A stretch of DNA of 64,000 bases, taken from NCBI RefSeq assembly GCF_035975855.1, contig NZ_CP109055.1:3844001-3908000 (forward strand). The letters are read 5' to 3'. This stretch comes from Streptomyces sp. NBC_01304. Its GTDB lineage: Bacteria > Actinomycetota > Actinomycetes > Streptomycetales > Streptomycetaceae. Below the pieces are notes generated by a model. It was given only the letters and a program-made list of their open reading frames with translations. It was not told where the DNA came from and searched no databases. The position numbers and the translations under genes were made by a program. Every line of letters begins with the position of its first letter. The stretch's first letter is position 1. Below are positions 37,832-45,446 of this stretch, piece after piece.

Positions 37832-38584
37832 TCACGCTCCCAGCCGGTCGAAGTCGAAGTCGGCGCAGTCTGCCCACAGGGTCTCGGCCTGATGCTCGTA
37901 GCACTCGTACCAAGGGCCGTCGCGGCGAGTCAGCCGGAAGTGGGGTCGGCTCTCGCCGTGCAGACGGTAGCCGTAGAGCTGGACGAACAGGGTGCCCGAA
38001 TGGCGCTTTCCCTCAGTGAAGTTGAGACCGAAGGTGAGGGCCGTGTGCGTGGTGCGCACCTGGAGGTCGCCACCGACGTCCTGCTTCAGCCGGCGGAGGG
38101 TCCGCAGGGAGGCCGTGATACCGGCCTGGATCGTCTCGTCGTCCGGATTGCTGCGCTGGTGCCGCGCGTGCAGGGCCGCGCTCCCGGCCTCGGGGTCGGT
38201 GAGCAGGATCCGCAGCCGGGCACCCTCCCGAAGCCGCCGCTCGAAGGCCCCGTAGGACTGCTCGATGGTACGTGCCAGGTCGACACCGATGAGCAGAGTG
38301 TCGGCCGAGGCCTCGCGTACGTCGTTGATGTCGGGCGGAAAGTGCTCGGTGAACCGGTCGAGCGTGGCATGCGCCGCCGCCGACCGCTCCACCGCGGCCC
38401 GCGTGGCCAGCACATTGAAGGCCAGGATCGCGAGCAGGCCGAGGACGATGCTGGGGGTCTTGTCGACCGGTACGACGTCCACCAGGGACAGCACACAGAC
38501 CACGATCCCGGCCACGATCGTGACGTACACATCGAGGTTCTTGCGCTGTGCGAAGTCGCTGCGGATCTGCGCGAAGACCGCCAT
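37832..38584 (-). CDS. two-helix membrane protein with PLD-like or DUF5919-like soluble domain
   Basis: 250 residues. Two adjacent N-terminal helices (about 18-39 and 44-65, VTIVAGIVVCVLSLV and VLGLLAILAFNVLA) anchor a cytoplasmic domain. That domain starts with a ADTLLIGVDLARTIEQSY region, then RLRILLTDPEAGSAAL and a helix, THTALTFGLNF, and GTLFVQLYGY near the end. The ILLTDP strand followed by helix and a late FxxQLYGY strand resembles phospholipase-D-like folds, but no HxK motif is present, so catalytic activity is doubtful. It is the first gene of a two-gene operon with the cupin-HD protein. Function unknown. Confidence 0.6.
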   Translation of the reverse strand: MAVFAQIRSDFAQRKNLDVYVTIVAGIVVCVLSLVDVVPVDKTPSIVLGLLAILAFNVLATRAAVERSAAAHATLDRFTEHFPPDINDVREASADTLLIGVDLARTIEQSYGAFERRLREGARLRILLTDPEAGSAALHARHQRSNPDDETIQAGITASLRTLRRLKQDVGGDLQVRTTHTALTFGLNFTEGKRHSGTLFVQLYGYRLHGESRPHFRLTRRDGPWYECYEHQAETLWADCADFDFDRLGA

Positions 38585-38647
38585 TCCTACCCCTTGGCCG
38601 CTGCCCGGTGACCATCGTCTCCCAGGCAGCGGCCAACTGGCAGTCTC

Positions 38648-39838
38648 CTAGCGGAAGATGCCCGTGTGGCCGAGCGAGTAACGCCCCGGCTGCGGATAGA
38701 CCGCGAGCCCGTGCGGGCCGCCGCCCACCGGGATGCGGGCCAGCTGGACACCGGACCTGGTGTCGATGGCATACACCTCGGAGTCGTAACGCCCGGACAG
38801 CCAGAGGACCTTGCCGTCCGCCGAGACGCCGCCCATGTCGGGGCTGCCGCCGTCCGGGAGCCACCACTTCTTGGTCAGCTTGTTCTTGGCGAAGTCGAAG
38901 ACGGAGATGGAGCCCTCGCCCCGGTTGGGGACGTACATCTCCTTGGAGTCACGGCTGATGTAGAGGCCGTGGCAGCCCTTGCCGGTGGGCAGCAGCCTCG
39001 GGGTGGTGAACTTGTCGCCGTCCAGGACCCACATGCCGTGCGCCATCATGTCGGCGATGTAGAAGGTCTTGCCGTCGGGCGAGATCTTCACGTCCTGCGG
39101 CATCGCGCCCTCGAAGGGCAGCTTGAGCTGGCCGACGACCTTCATGTTCGCCGTGTCGACCTTGAGGAGCTCGGCGGAGAACTCGCAGGACACGATGAAG
39201 TAGCGGCCGTCGAGCGAGAAGTCGGCGTGGTTGACGCCGTAGCAGCTGACCGGCTCGGTTTTGACCCGCTTCATGGTGTGCGGGTCGCGGAAGACCAGCT
39301 CGCGGTCGAGCGAGGCCATCACGATGGCGTGCTTGCCGTTGGGCGTGAAGTAGAGGTTGTACGGGTCGTGCACCTCGACGTCCGGGCCGCCGCGCTTGGC
39401 TGTCTTCGGGTCGATGGGGGTGAGCGTGTGGCCGCGGTTGTTGTTGACCCAGAGGGTCTTCATGTCCCAGGAGGGCACGACGTGTTGGGGCTGGACCCCG
39501 ACGTCGATGGTGTCGACGACCTCGTACGTCTTGGGGTCGATGACGGTGACCGTGTTGGAGTTGGTGTTGGGGACGTACACGCGCTGCGGGAAGTCCTTGA
39601 CCACGGGTGACAGCTTGTTCGGCCGGTCCGCCGCGTAGACGTCCTTGGCATCGAGGACCGGTGGCATTCCGGGCAGCCCGTAGATGCCCTTCGGCTGGGC
39701 CGGCTTGACCGGGGCCTTCTTGCCGAAGGCCGCGTCCGTGGTCTGGTCGGCCGGGGTCGCACAGCCGGCCAGGGAGGCTCCCGCGACGAGGACGGCGCCG
39801 CACAGCAGCGCGCTGGTTCGCTTGGTGAGGTGCAGCAT
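38648..39838 (-). CDS. YncE-like beta-propeller lipoprotein
   Basis: 396 residues. A lipoprotein signal ends in LAGC (Cys26). The mature part is a seven-blade-type propeller with repeated blades: VYVPNTNSNTVTVIDPKTYE, LWVNNNRGHTLTPIDP, FYIADMMAHGMWVLD, MYVPNRGEGSISVFD and LWLSGRYDSEVYAIDT. It acts outside the cell membrane, probably as a binding or scaffold protein. Its ATG overlaps the stop of the upstream deacetylase-like gene (TGATG), so the two lipoproteins are translated together. Confidence 0.85.
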   Translation of the reverse strand: MLHLTKRTSALLCGAVLVAGASLAGCATPADQTTDAAFGKKAPVKPAQPKGIYGLPGMPPVLDAKDVYAADRPNKLSPVVKDFPQRVYVPNTNSNTVTVIDPKTYEVVDTIDVGVQPQHVVPSWDMKTLWVNNNRGHTLTPIDPKTAKRGGPDVEVHDPYNLYFTPNGKHAIVMASLDRELVFRDPHTMKRVKTEPVSCYGVNHADFSLDGRYFIVSCEFSAELLKVDTANMKVVGQLKLPFEGAMPQDVKISPDGKTFYIADMMAHGMWVLDGDKFTTPRLLPTGKGCHGLYISRDSKEMYVPNRGEGSISVFDFAKNKLTKKWWLPDGGSPDMGGVSADGKVLWLSGRYDSEVYAIDTRSGVQLARIPVGGGPHGLAVYPQPGRYSLGHTGIFR

Positions 39839-40602
39839 CAGGTCAACAGCTCCGTGGTCGTCACCGCGCGCAGGCCGCGGCGGTCGAGTTCTTCCAGGAC
39901 GGCGGGCAGCGCGGCGACCGTGTCCGCGTACCCGAAGTGCAGGCTCACCACCGAGCCGTTTCTGATCTGCCCGGTCACATTGCTGACGACGGTCGGGGCG
40001 CCCGGCGAGGTGAAGTCGAGTGAGTCGGTGTCGTACGAGAGGACGTGCGGGTAGCCCGCACGGCGCGCCAGTTCCGCCACGAGCGGGCTCGCCCCCTGGG
40101 CGCGGGAGGGCCTGAACCAGGTGCCGATGGACCCGGTGAGGCGGCGCAGCCGGTCCGCGCAGCCGGTGATTTCGGCGTAGGCCTCCTTGCCGGGAAGGGA
40201 GTTGATGTCGATGTGGCGCTGTGTGTGGTTGCCCAGCTCGTGTCCGCCGTCGAGGATGCGGCGGGCCATCGCGGGGTGCTCGTCCAGCCAGCGCCCGACG
40301 GCGAGCACGGTGACGCGGGCGCCCGCCTGCTCGGCCTGGCCGAGCAGGGCGCGGGCGGTGGCGGGGTCGCCCTGGCCGTGGAAGGTGAGGGCGACGCGCT
40401 GCGCGGTGCGGGGGCCGTGCTCGATCTGGGCGGGCAGGCCCGGGAACCTGCGGGGGGCCGGGGCCGGGCCGTGGGGTGCGGGCCGTTGCGCCTTGGCCGG
40501 GGTGGGCGCGGCGGGGCGCGGGCCGGGTTCGGCCCGGGAGCAGGCGGCAGTCAGGGCTCCGGTGAGCGCGAGCAGCGCACCACGACGATCGATTGGCGTC
40601 AC
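39838..40602 (-). CDS. polysaccharide-deacetylase-like lipoprotein with degenerate metal site
   Basis: 254 residues. A twin-arginine-like signal (RR at 6-7) ends in a lipobox cysteine at 21, and a proline-rich linker leads to a NodB-like domain from about 68. Motif 1, normally TFDDGP, reads TFHGQGD (73-79): both aspartates of the catalytic base and metal site are replaced. Motif 2, NHTQRH (His126, His130), is intact. Motif 3 is RPSRAQGA instead of RPPYG, and the last motif reads LHFGY. It may be a non-catalytic carbohydrate binder or use a different metal arrangement. It is co-translated with the YncE lipoprotein. Confidence 0.8.
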   Translation of the reverse strand: MTPIDRRGALLALTGALTAACSRAEPGPRPAAPTPAKAQRPAPHGPAPAPRRFPGLPAQIEHGPRTAQRVALTFHGQGDPATARALLGQAEQAGARVTVLAVGRWLDEHPAMARRILDGGHELGNHTQRHIDINSLPGKEAYAEITGCADRLRRLTGSIGTWFRPSRAQGASPLVAELARRAGYPHVLSYDTDSLDFTSPGAPTVVSNVTGQIRNGSVVSLHFGYADTVAALPAVLEELDRRGLRAVTTTELLT

Positions 40603-40864
40603 ATCGTCATTTAAGGGGCTTGAATCGCAAAAGGTAATGATTGACCCAAATTAGGTCGTTTGTGGTGCGCGGCCTCGAAGTCGGGTTCCCTTGAGCCTCT
40701 CTTGAGCTTACTCGACACTTACAAGGCAAGTGGGCCGGATCACCTTTGATTCAATTGGCGTTGCCGCAATATCTCTGCCATAGTCAATGCATCGACCCTC
40801 ATTGACCCGAGTTCGGTCGACCTAGCAACCGCGGATCACACCCCCGAAGATCTGCGGTGCACCA
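40603..40864. promoter_or_regulatory. regulatory region with paired GACC-N7-GGTC palindromes
   Basis: 262 bases upstream of the deacetylase-propeller operon with no gene. It holds two related palindromes, TTGACCCAAATTAGGTCG (40641-40658) and TTGACCCGAGTTCGGTCG (40802-40819). These share TTGACCC, the N7 spacing and GGTCG, and are 161 bases apart. The spacing and symmetry suggest operators of one dimeric regulator. A TTGGCG / CATAGT pair near 40756-40785 is a possible plus-strand promoter. Confidence 0.5.
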
Positions 40865-40912
40865 CACAGAAGCCCCCGTGGCGTCGCACTACGACGCAAG
40901 GGGGCTTCTGTG
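40865..40912. terminator. terminator after RsbW-like gene
   Basis: CACAGAAGCCCCC pairs exactly with GGGGGCTTCTGTG around a loop with its own GCGTCG/CGACGC stem. It ends the minus-strand ATPase gene. Confidence 0.85.
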
Positions 40913-40937
40913 CATACGGGGCCGGGAGGCGGGAGCT

Positions 40938-41453
40938 TCAGCGGTCGGCGATCCGCATCTCGAACCACGTCGTCTTGCCGCGCGGCAGCAGATCCACGCC
41001 CCACCGGTCCGACAGCTTGTCCACCAGGAAGAGGCCGCGGCCGCTCGTGTCCATCTCCTGGACCGGCATCAGACAGGGCAGGCCGCGCGAGGGGTCGCGG
41101 ACCTCGACCCGGATCCAGCCGCGCCGGCGCAGCATCCGCAGGCCGAAGACGCGGGCCCCGGTGTGCCGCACGGCGTTGCCCACGAGCTCCGAGACGAGCA
41201 GCACGGCGGCCTCGGCGATCTGCGGGGAGAGCGCCCACTGGCGCAGGACGACCACCTGGGTGAGGCGGCGCGCGGTGCCCGCGGACTCGGGGCGCGAGGG
41301 CAGGGGGACCTCCGCCTCCGTCGGGTTGCCGAACAACTCAAGGGCCTTGAGAGCCTGTTCGTCCTCGACGGCCGGCGTCCACCGCACCACGGTCGCACTG
41401 CCGTGCCGCTGTGGTTGTTGACTTTCCTCCAGCCCCGCCATGTCACCCATCAT
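40938..41453 (-). CDS. RsbW-like ATP-binding protein (HATPase_c_2)
   Basis: 171 residues. The single domain is a GHKL ATPase: N-box ELVGNAVRHTG, G1-type VEVRDPSRGLP and G2-type GRGLFLVDKLSDRWG. There is no histidine-kinase dimerisation helix, so it is an anti-sigma/serine-kinase-type protein of the large orphan family found in Streptomyces. It would act in the cytoplasm on an anti-anti-sigma or sigma partner not present here. The start is uncertain among three ATGs within 13 bases (41453, 41450, 41441). Confidence 0.85.
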   Translation of the reverse strand: MMGDMAGLEESQQPQRHGSATVVRWTPAVEDEQALKALELFGNPTEAEVPLPSRPESAGTARRLTQVVVLRQWALSPQIAEAAVLLVSELVGNAVRHTGARVFGLRMLRRRGWIRVEVRDPSRGLPCLMPVQEMDTSGRGLFLVDKLSDRWGVDLLPRGKTTWFEMRIADR

Positions 41454-41737
41454 GGCCGCGTTTCGCGCCTCGCGGGGGCCTTACGGCGGAATACGCCCCC
41501 CGGAACCACCGGTTCCGGAGGGCCTGATCGGCATATGCCTAAGGCACTTAAGGGTCCCTTGCACCTCAACTGACCTGCGATAACCGCCCGTTCATGGATG
41601 ATCACTCACGGTTGAGGGCAAGACAGGCTTAAGGCTGCCTTAAGCCGCAGATAATCCGCCACTTGGGGAGTACACGGTCAACTGACGCTGATTCAGTGCG
41701 GTAAGTCGGCCGGATCAGGCGACCAACTCGGCCCGCA
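41454..41737. other. intergenic region with TTAAG inverted repeats
   Basis: 284 bases without a gene. It contains a perfect GGCTTAAGGC/GCCTTAAGCC inverted repeat near 41628-41648 and a related CCTAAGG-CACTTAAGG sequence near 41538. They are possible operator sequence for the RsbW-like gene. Confidence 0.4.
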
Positions 41738-42505
41738 TCAGACGAACTTGGCCTTGCCCGGCCCCTCCTCCACGAAGCTTCGCATGCCCCGCTCGCGGTC
41801 CTCGGTCGCGAACAGCCCCGCGAACCAGGTGCGTTCGATCGCGAGGCCCGTGTCGATGTCGGTCTCCAGACCGGCGTCGATGGACTCCTTCGCGGCGCGC
41901 AGCGCGAGCGCCGGTCCCTGCGCGAGCTTCGCCGCCCAGGCGTGCGCCTGCTCGTACACCTCGGCGGCCGGCACGACCCGGTCCACCAGGCCGAGAGTGA
42001 GGGCCTCGTCGGCCTTGACCATGCGTCCGGTGAAGATCAGGTCCTTGGCCCGGGACGGTCCGATGAGCCGGGCCAGGCGCTGGGTGCCGCCCGCGCCCGG
42101 GATCAGGCCGAGCAGTATTTCGGGCTGGCCGAGCTTGGCGTTGTCGGCGGCGATGCGGTAGTCCGCGCAGAGCGCCAACTCGCAGCCCCCGCCGAGCGCG
42201 TACCCGGTGACGGCCGCGACGACGGGCTTGGGGATCTTCGCCACGGCGGTGAAGGCGGCCTGCAGGCCGCCGGAGCGCTTGACCATGGCCGCGTGGTCCA
42301 TGGCCTGCATTTCCTTGATGTCCGCGCCGGCGGCGAACACCTTCTCGCCGCCGTAGAGGATCACGGCGCGTACGTCGTCCCGGCGGGTCGCCTCCTCGGC
42401 GAGCTCTTTCATCCGGTCCTGGATCGCGACGTCCAGGGCGTTCATCGGCGGACGGTCGAGGCGGATGGTGCCGACGCCTTCGGAGACTTCGAGATTCACG
42501 GTCAT
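41738..42505 (-). CDS. enoyl-CoA hydratase / crotonase-family enzyme
   Basis: 255 residues. It has the full crotonase fold, with the oxyanion-hole segments FAAGADIKEM and GYALGGGCELALCADYRIA. Two catalytic glutamates are in place (Glu109 in GGCELA, Glu129 in QPEILLGLIPGAGGTQRL), matching Glu144 and Glu164 of the mitochondrial hydratase. It should therefore hydrate trans-2-enoyl-CoA. No fatty-acid operon surrounds it. Confidence 0.9.
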   Translation of the reverse strand: MTVNLEVSEGVGTIRLDRPPMNALDVAIQDRMKELAEEATRRDDVRAVILYGGEKVFAAGADIKEMQAMDHAAMVKRSGGLQAAFTAVAKIPKPVVAAVTGYALGGGCELALCADYRIAADNAKLGQPEILLGLIPGAGGTQRLARLIGPSRAKDLIFTGRMVKADEALTLGLVDRVVPAAEVYEQAHAWAAKLAQGPALALRAAKESIDAGLETDIDTGLAIERTWFAGLFATEDRERGMRSFVEEGPGKAKFV

Positions 42506-42613
42506 GGGGGCAGGTTAATGGCCGTTCACGCAGCGGGGCCCATGCCGTTGCTCACAGCATGAGGCCCCGCGTACGTACGTCTGAAGTGTGTCCCGAAGTG
42601 CGCTACTTCGAGG

Positions 42614-43858
42614 CTACTTCTCCCACTTGTCCCAGGCGAGGTTCCAGGCGTTGAGCCCGTTCCACCACTGGATCGTCTTGTCCTCGGAGTTCTTCACGAC
42701 CACCACGTCGCCGATCATCGACTGCTTGAAGAACCAGGCGGCCGGGGTCTTGCCGTCGTAGCCGCCGCGCACGTCGCGCAGGCCGACGCAGCCGTGGCTG
42801 GCGTTCTGGTTGCCGAAGACTCCGGCGCCCGCCCAGTAGTTGCCGTGGATGAACGTGCCCGACGTGGACAGGCGCATCGCGTGCGGCACGTCCTTGATGT
42901 CGTACTCGCCGCCGAAGCCGACCGTCTCGCCGTTCATCCGGGTCACGGTGTGCTTCTCGGTGATGACCATCTGGCCGTTGTACGTCGTGGTGCCGGGGGC
43001 GCCCGAGGTGATCGGGATGGTCTTGATGGTCTTGCCGTCCCGCACGACCGTCATCTTCTTGGACTTGGCGTCGACGGTGGAGACCTGGCTGCGGCCAACG
43101 GTGAAGGTGACGGTCTTGCTCTGCTCGCCGTAGACGTCCGGGCGGCCCTCGACGCCGTCGAGGTTGAGCTTCACGGTGACCTTGGTGCCGGCCTTCCAGT
43201 ACTCCTCGGGCCTGAAGTCCAGGCGGTCGTTGCCGTACCACTTGTGGCGGACCTCGACCTTGGGCTCCGTGGTGATCTGGATGGCCTTGGCCACGTCCTC
43301 GGGGTTGGTGATCCCGCGGGTGAAGTTGACCGAGAACGGCATCCCGACGCCGACCTTCGAGCCGTCCTCGGGCGTGAAGTGGCCGACGAAGGTGTTCTGC
43401 GGAGTGAGTGTGGTGAAGGAGGAGTCCTTCGCCGACTCGCGGCCCTCGGAGTCCTTCGCGACGGCGTGCACCTTGTACTTGGTGGAGGCCGCCAGGTGGT
43501 GCTCCGGCGTCCAGCCGGCGCCGCCGTCCGTGATCTTGCCGGCTACGTCGTTGCCCTTGGTGTCCTCGACGGACACCTCGGTCAGCTTGCCCTTGTCGGC
43601 GGAGACCTTCAGGGCCCCGCTCGTCGCGACCGACTTGGCGCCGTCCTTGGGCGCTATCGTCACGACCGCCACGGACGGCTCATTCCCACCGGCCTTGCCG
43701 GCACCCCCGCCCTTGCCCTTGTCGTCCCCGTCGCCGCCGCCACCGCATGCCGTGACGGCCAGCAGCATCGTGCCCAGGACCAGGGCCAATGGGCCCCTCC
43801 CCCTGGAAACCCGCCGCCGCGCACCAACCGATGCCCCCGATATCGGTCGCCCGTTCAA
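42614..43858 (-). CDS. L,D-transpeptidase lipoprotein, copy 1
   Basis: 414 residues. The lipobox Cys is at residue 38 (LAVTAC). Two Ig-like domains follow (about 60-260, typical GDGAKSVATSG and VGHFTPEDGSKV strands), then the YkuD catalytic domain. The catalytic motif is NASHGCVGLRD with His355 and Cys357, and HGNYW lies before it. It forms 3-3 cross-links in peptidoglycan on the outer face of the membrane. A paralog with the same layout lies directly upstream on the same strand. Confidence 0.93.
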   Translation of the reverse strand: MNGRPISGASVGARRRVSRGRGPLALVLGTMLLAVTACGGGGDGDDKGKGGGAGKAGGNEPSVAVVTIAPKDGAKSVATSGALKVSADKGKLTEVSVEDTKGNDVAGKITDGGAGWTPEHHLAASTKYKVHAVAKDSEGRESAKDSSFTTLTPQNTFVGHFTPEDGSKVGVGMPFSVNFTRGITNPEDVAKAIQITTEPKVEVRHKWYGNDRLDFRPEEYWKAGTKVTVKLNLDGVEGRPDVYGEQSKTVTFTVGRSQVSTVDAKSKKMTVVRDGKTIKTIPITSGAPGTTTYNGQMVITEKHTVTRMNGETVGFGGEYDIKDVPHAMRLSTSGTFIHGNYWAGAGVFGNQNASHGCVGLRDVRGGYDGKTPAAWFFKQSMIGDVVVVKNSEDKTIQWWNGLNAWNLAWDKWEK

Positions 43859-44036
43859 GATGTGTCTCCCCTCGCACGGCCCTGGTCAGGCCTGCACCCC
43901 AGCGCATCCCGCGCACTGCGTTAGATAACCACACCACTCGGGACGATGACTCCCCTGGTTTGTCACCGTTCAGTCTCAAGTAGCTGTGGGTGCAGGCCCT
44001 TTCCGGCCTTTGTGCCGATCGGGGAGGTGCCGCAGG

Positions 44037-45290
44037 TCAGCGGCGCAGGGCCGACCCCGCCCGCCACTTGTTCCAGTCGAGGTTCCAGCCGCCCAGGCCG
44101 TTGTCCGCCTCCACGGTCTTGTCGGCGGACCCGCGCACCTCGACGACGTCGCCGATCAGGCTGCGGTCGAAGAACCAGCCGGCCGGCGTCTTGTCGCTGC
44201 CGCCCTTCACATCGCGCAGGCCGACACAGCCGTGGCTGACGTTCGTGGAGCCGAAGGTGGAGGACGCCGCCCAATAGTTGCCGTGCAGGAAGGTGCCCGA
44301 GCTGGTGAGGCGGATGGCGTGCGGGACGTCCTTGATGTCGTACTCGCCCTTGCCGTCGGCCTTGCGGAAGCCGACGGTGGCGCCGTTCATCCGCGTCACG
44401 TCGTACATCTCGGTGACCACCATCTTTCCGTTGTACGTGGTGGTCTTGGGGGCGCCCGCGGTGATGGGCACCGTCGAGATCAGCTCGCCGTCCTTGCGCA
44501 CTTCCATGGTGTGGTCGCGGGCGTCCACCAGGGAGACCTGGCTGCGGCCCACCGTGAAGCCGAACGTCTTCTGCTGCAGGCCGTAGACACCGGGAGACGC
44601 CTGTACGTCCCTGAGGCCGAGGCCGACCGTGACCTTCGTGCCCGGCTTCCAGTAGTCCTTGGGCCGGAAGTCGATACGCGTGTTGTCGAACCAGTGGCCG
44701 ACCACCTCGACGGCCGGCTGGGCGCTGACCTTGATGGCGCGCTCGACGGCGGCCCGGTCCTCGATCTCGCGGTTGAACTCCAGGGACACGATCATGCCGG
44801 TGCCGACGGTGGACCGGTTCTCGGGCGTGACGTACGCGACGAACCGCTCGTCGGGAACGTACGTCGTGAACGTGGTGTGCCGGGCGTGCCGGCGGCCGTG
44901 ACCGTCCAGGGCGACCGCGTCCACCGTGTACTTGGCGGCCAGCGCCAGCTTCGGGTCGGCCGGTTCCCAGCTCAGCCCGTCGTCGGTGATGCGGCCCGGC
45001 ACCGGGTACTCCTGGGCGTCCTGGATGCGGACCACGCGCACCTCCTCGAGGCGCCCGCTGCCGACCTCCACCTCCAGCTGCTGGTCCGGGCTCACACTGC
45101 GTCTGCCGTCGTCCGGCGAGACGTGGATGGCGTCTTCCGGCCCGCCCTTCCCGAAGATCGCGCCGACTCCGTCACCGGAGCAGCCGGTGAGGGCCGCCAG
45201 CGCGACGCACAGTCCTGCCCATGTCATTACGGCGGCCAAGGCGGCCCCGGCGCGCGGAGCGCGTCTTTTGTCCTGTCTCACGTGGTCCAC
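44037..45290 (-). CDS. L,D-transpeptidase lipoprotein, copy 2
   Basis: 417 residues with the same order as the neighbour: lipobox (ALTGC, Cys37), two Ig-like domains, then YkuD with NVSHGCVGLRD (Cys355) after LHGNYW. The C-terminal segment GWNLDWNKW matches the AWNLAWDKW of copy 1, supporting tandem duplication. It is divergent from glgX. The two enzymes may differ in growth phase or substrate; nothing in the sequence shows which. Confidence 0.93.
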   Translation of the reverse strand: MDHVRQDKRRAPRAGAALAAVMTWAGLCVALAALTGCSGDGVGAIFGKGGPEDAIHVSPDDGRRSVSPDQQLEVEVGSGRLEEVRVVRIQDAQEYPVPGRITDDGLSWEPADPKLALAAKYTVDAVALDGHGRRHARHTTFTTYVPDERFVAYVTPENRSTVGTGMIVSLEFNREIEDRAAVERAIKVSAQPAVEVVGHWFDNTRIDFRPKDYWKPGTKVTVGLGLRDVQASPGVYGLQQKTFGFTVGRSQVSLVDARDHTMEVRKDGELISTVPITAGAPKTTTYNGKMVVTEMYDVTRMNGATVGFRKADGKGEYDIKDVPHAIRLTSSGTFLHGNYWAASSTFGSTNVSHGCVGLRDVKGGSDKTPAGWFFDRSLIGDVVEVRGSADKTVEADNGLGGWNLDWNKWRAGSALRR

Positions 45291-45446
45291 AACGACCGCC
45301 GCCCGTCAAGGGAAACGTGAGTGCGGGGCCAGTTGAGGGCAGAACCATGGGGAGGACCTGTCTCTGGGGAGCCGCGGCCGGGACGTCGCATGCCTTCCTG
45401 CCGCCGATGAGTCACCGGTCCCATCGAGCCGCGGGAGGCTGGTCAG

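Noticed and set aside
42614..45290. Penicillin-binding proteins
   Set aside because: The SHGCVGLRD motif marks YkuD L,D-transpeptidases; there is no serine SxxK motif.
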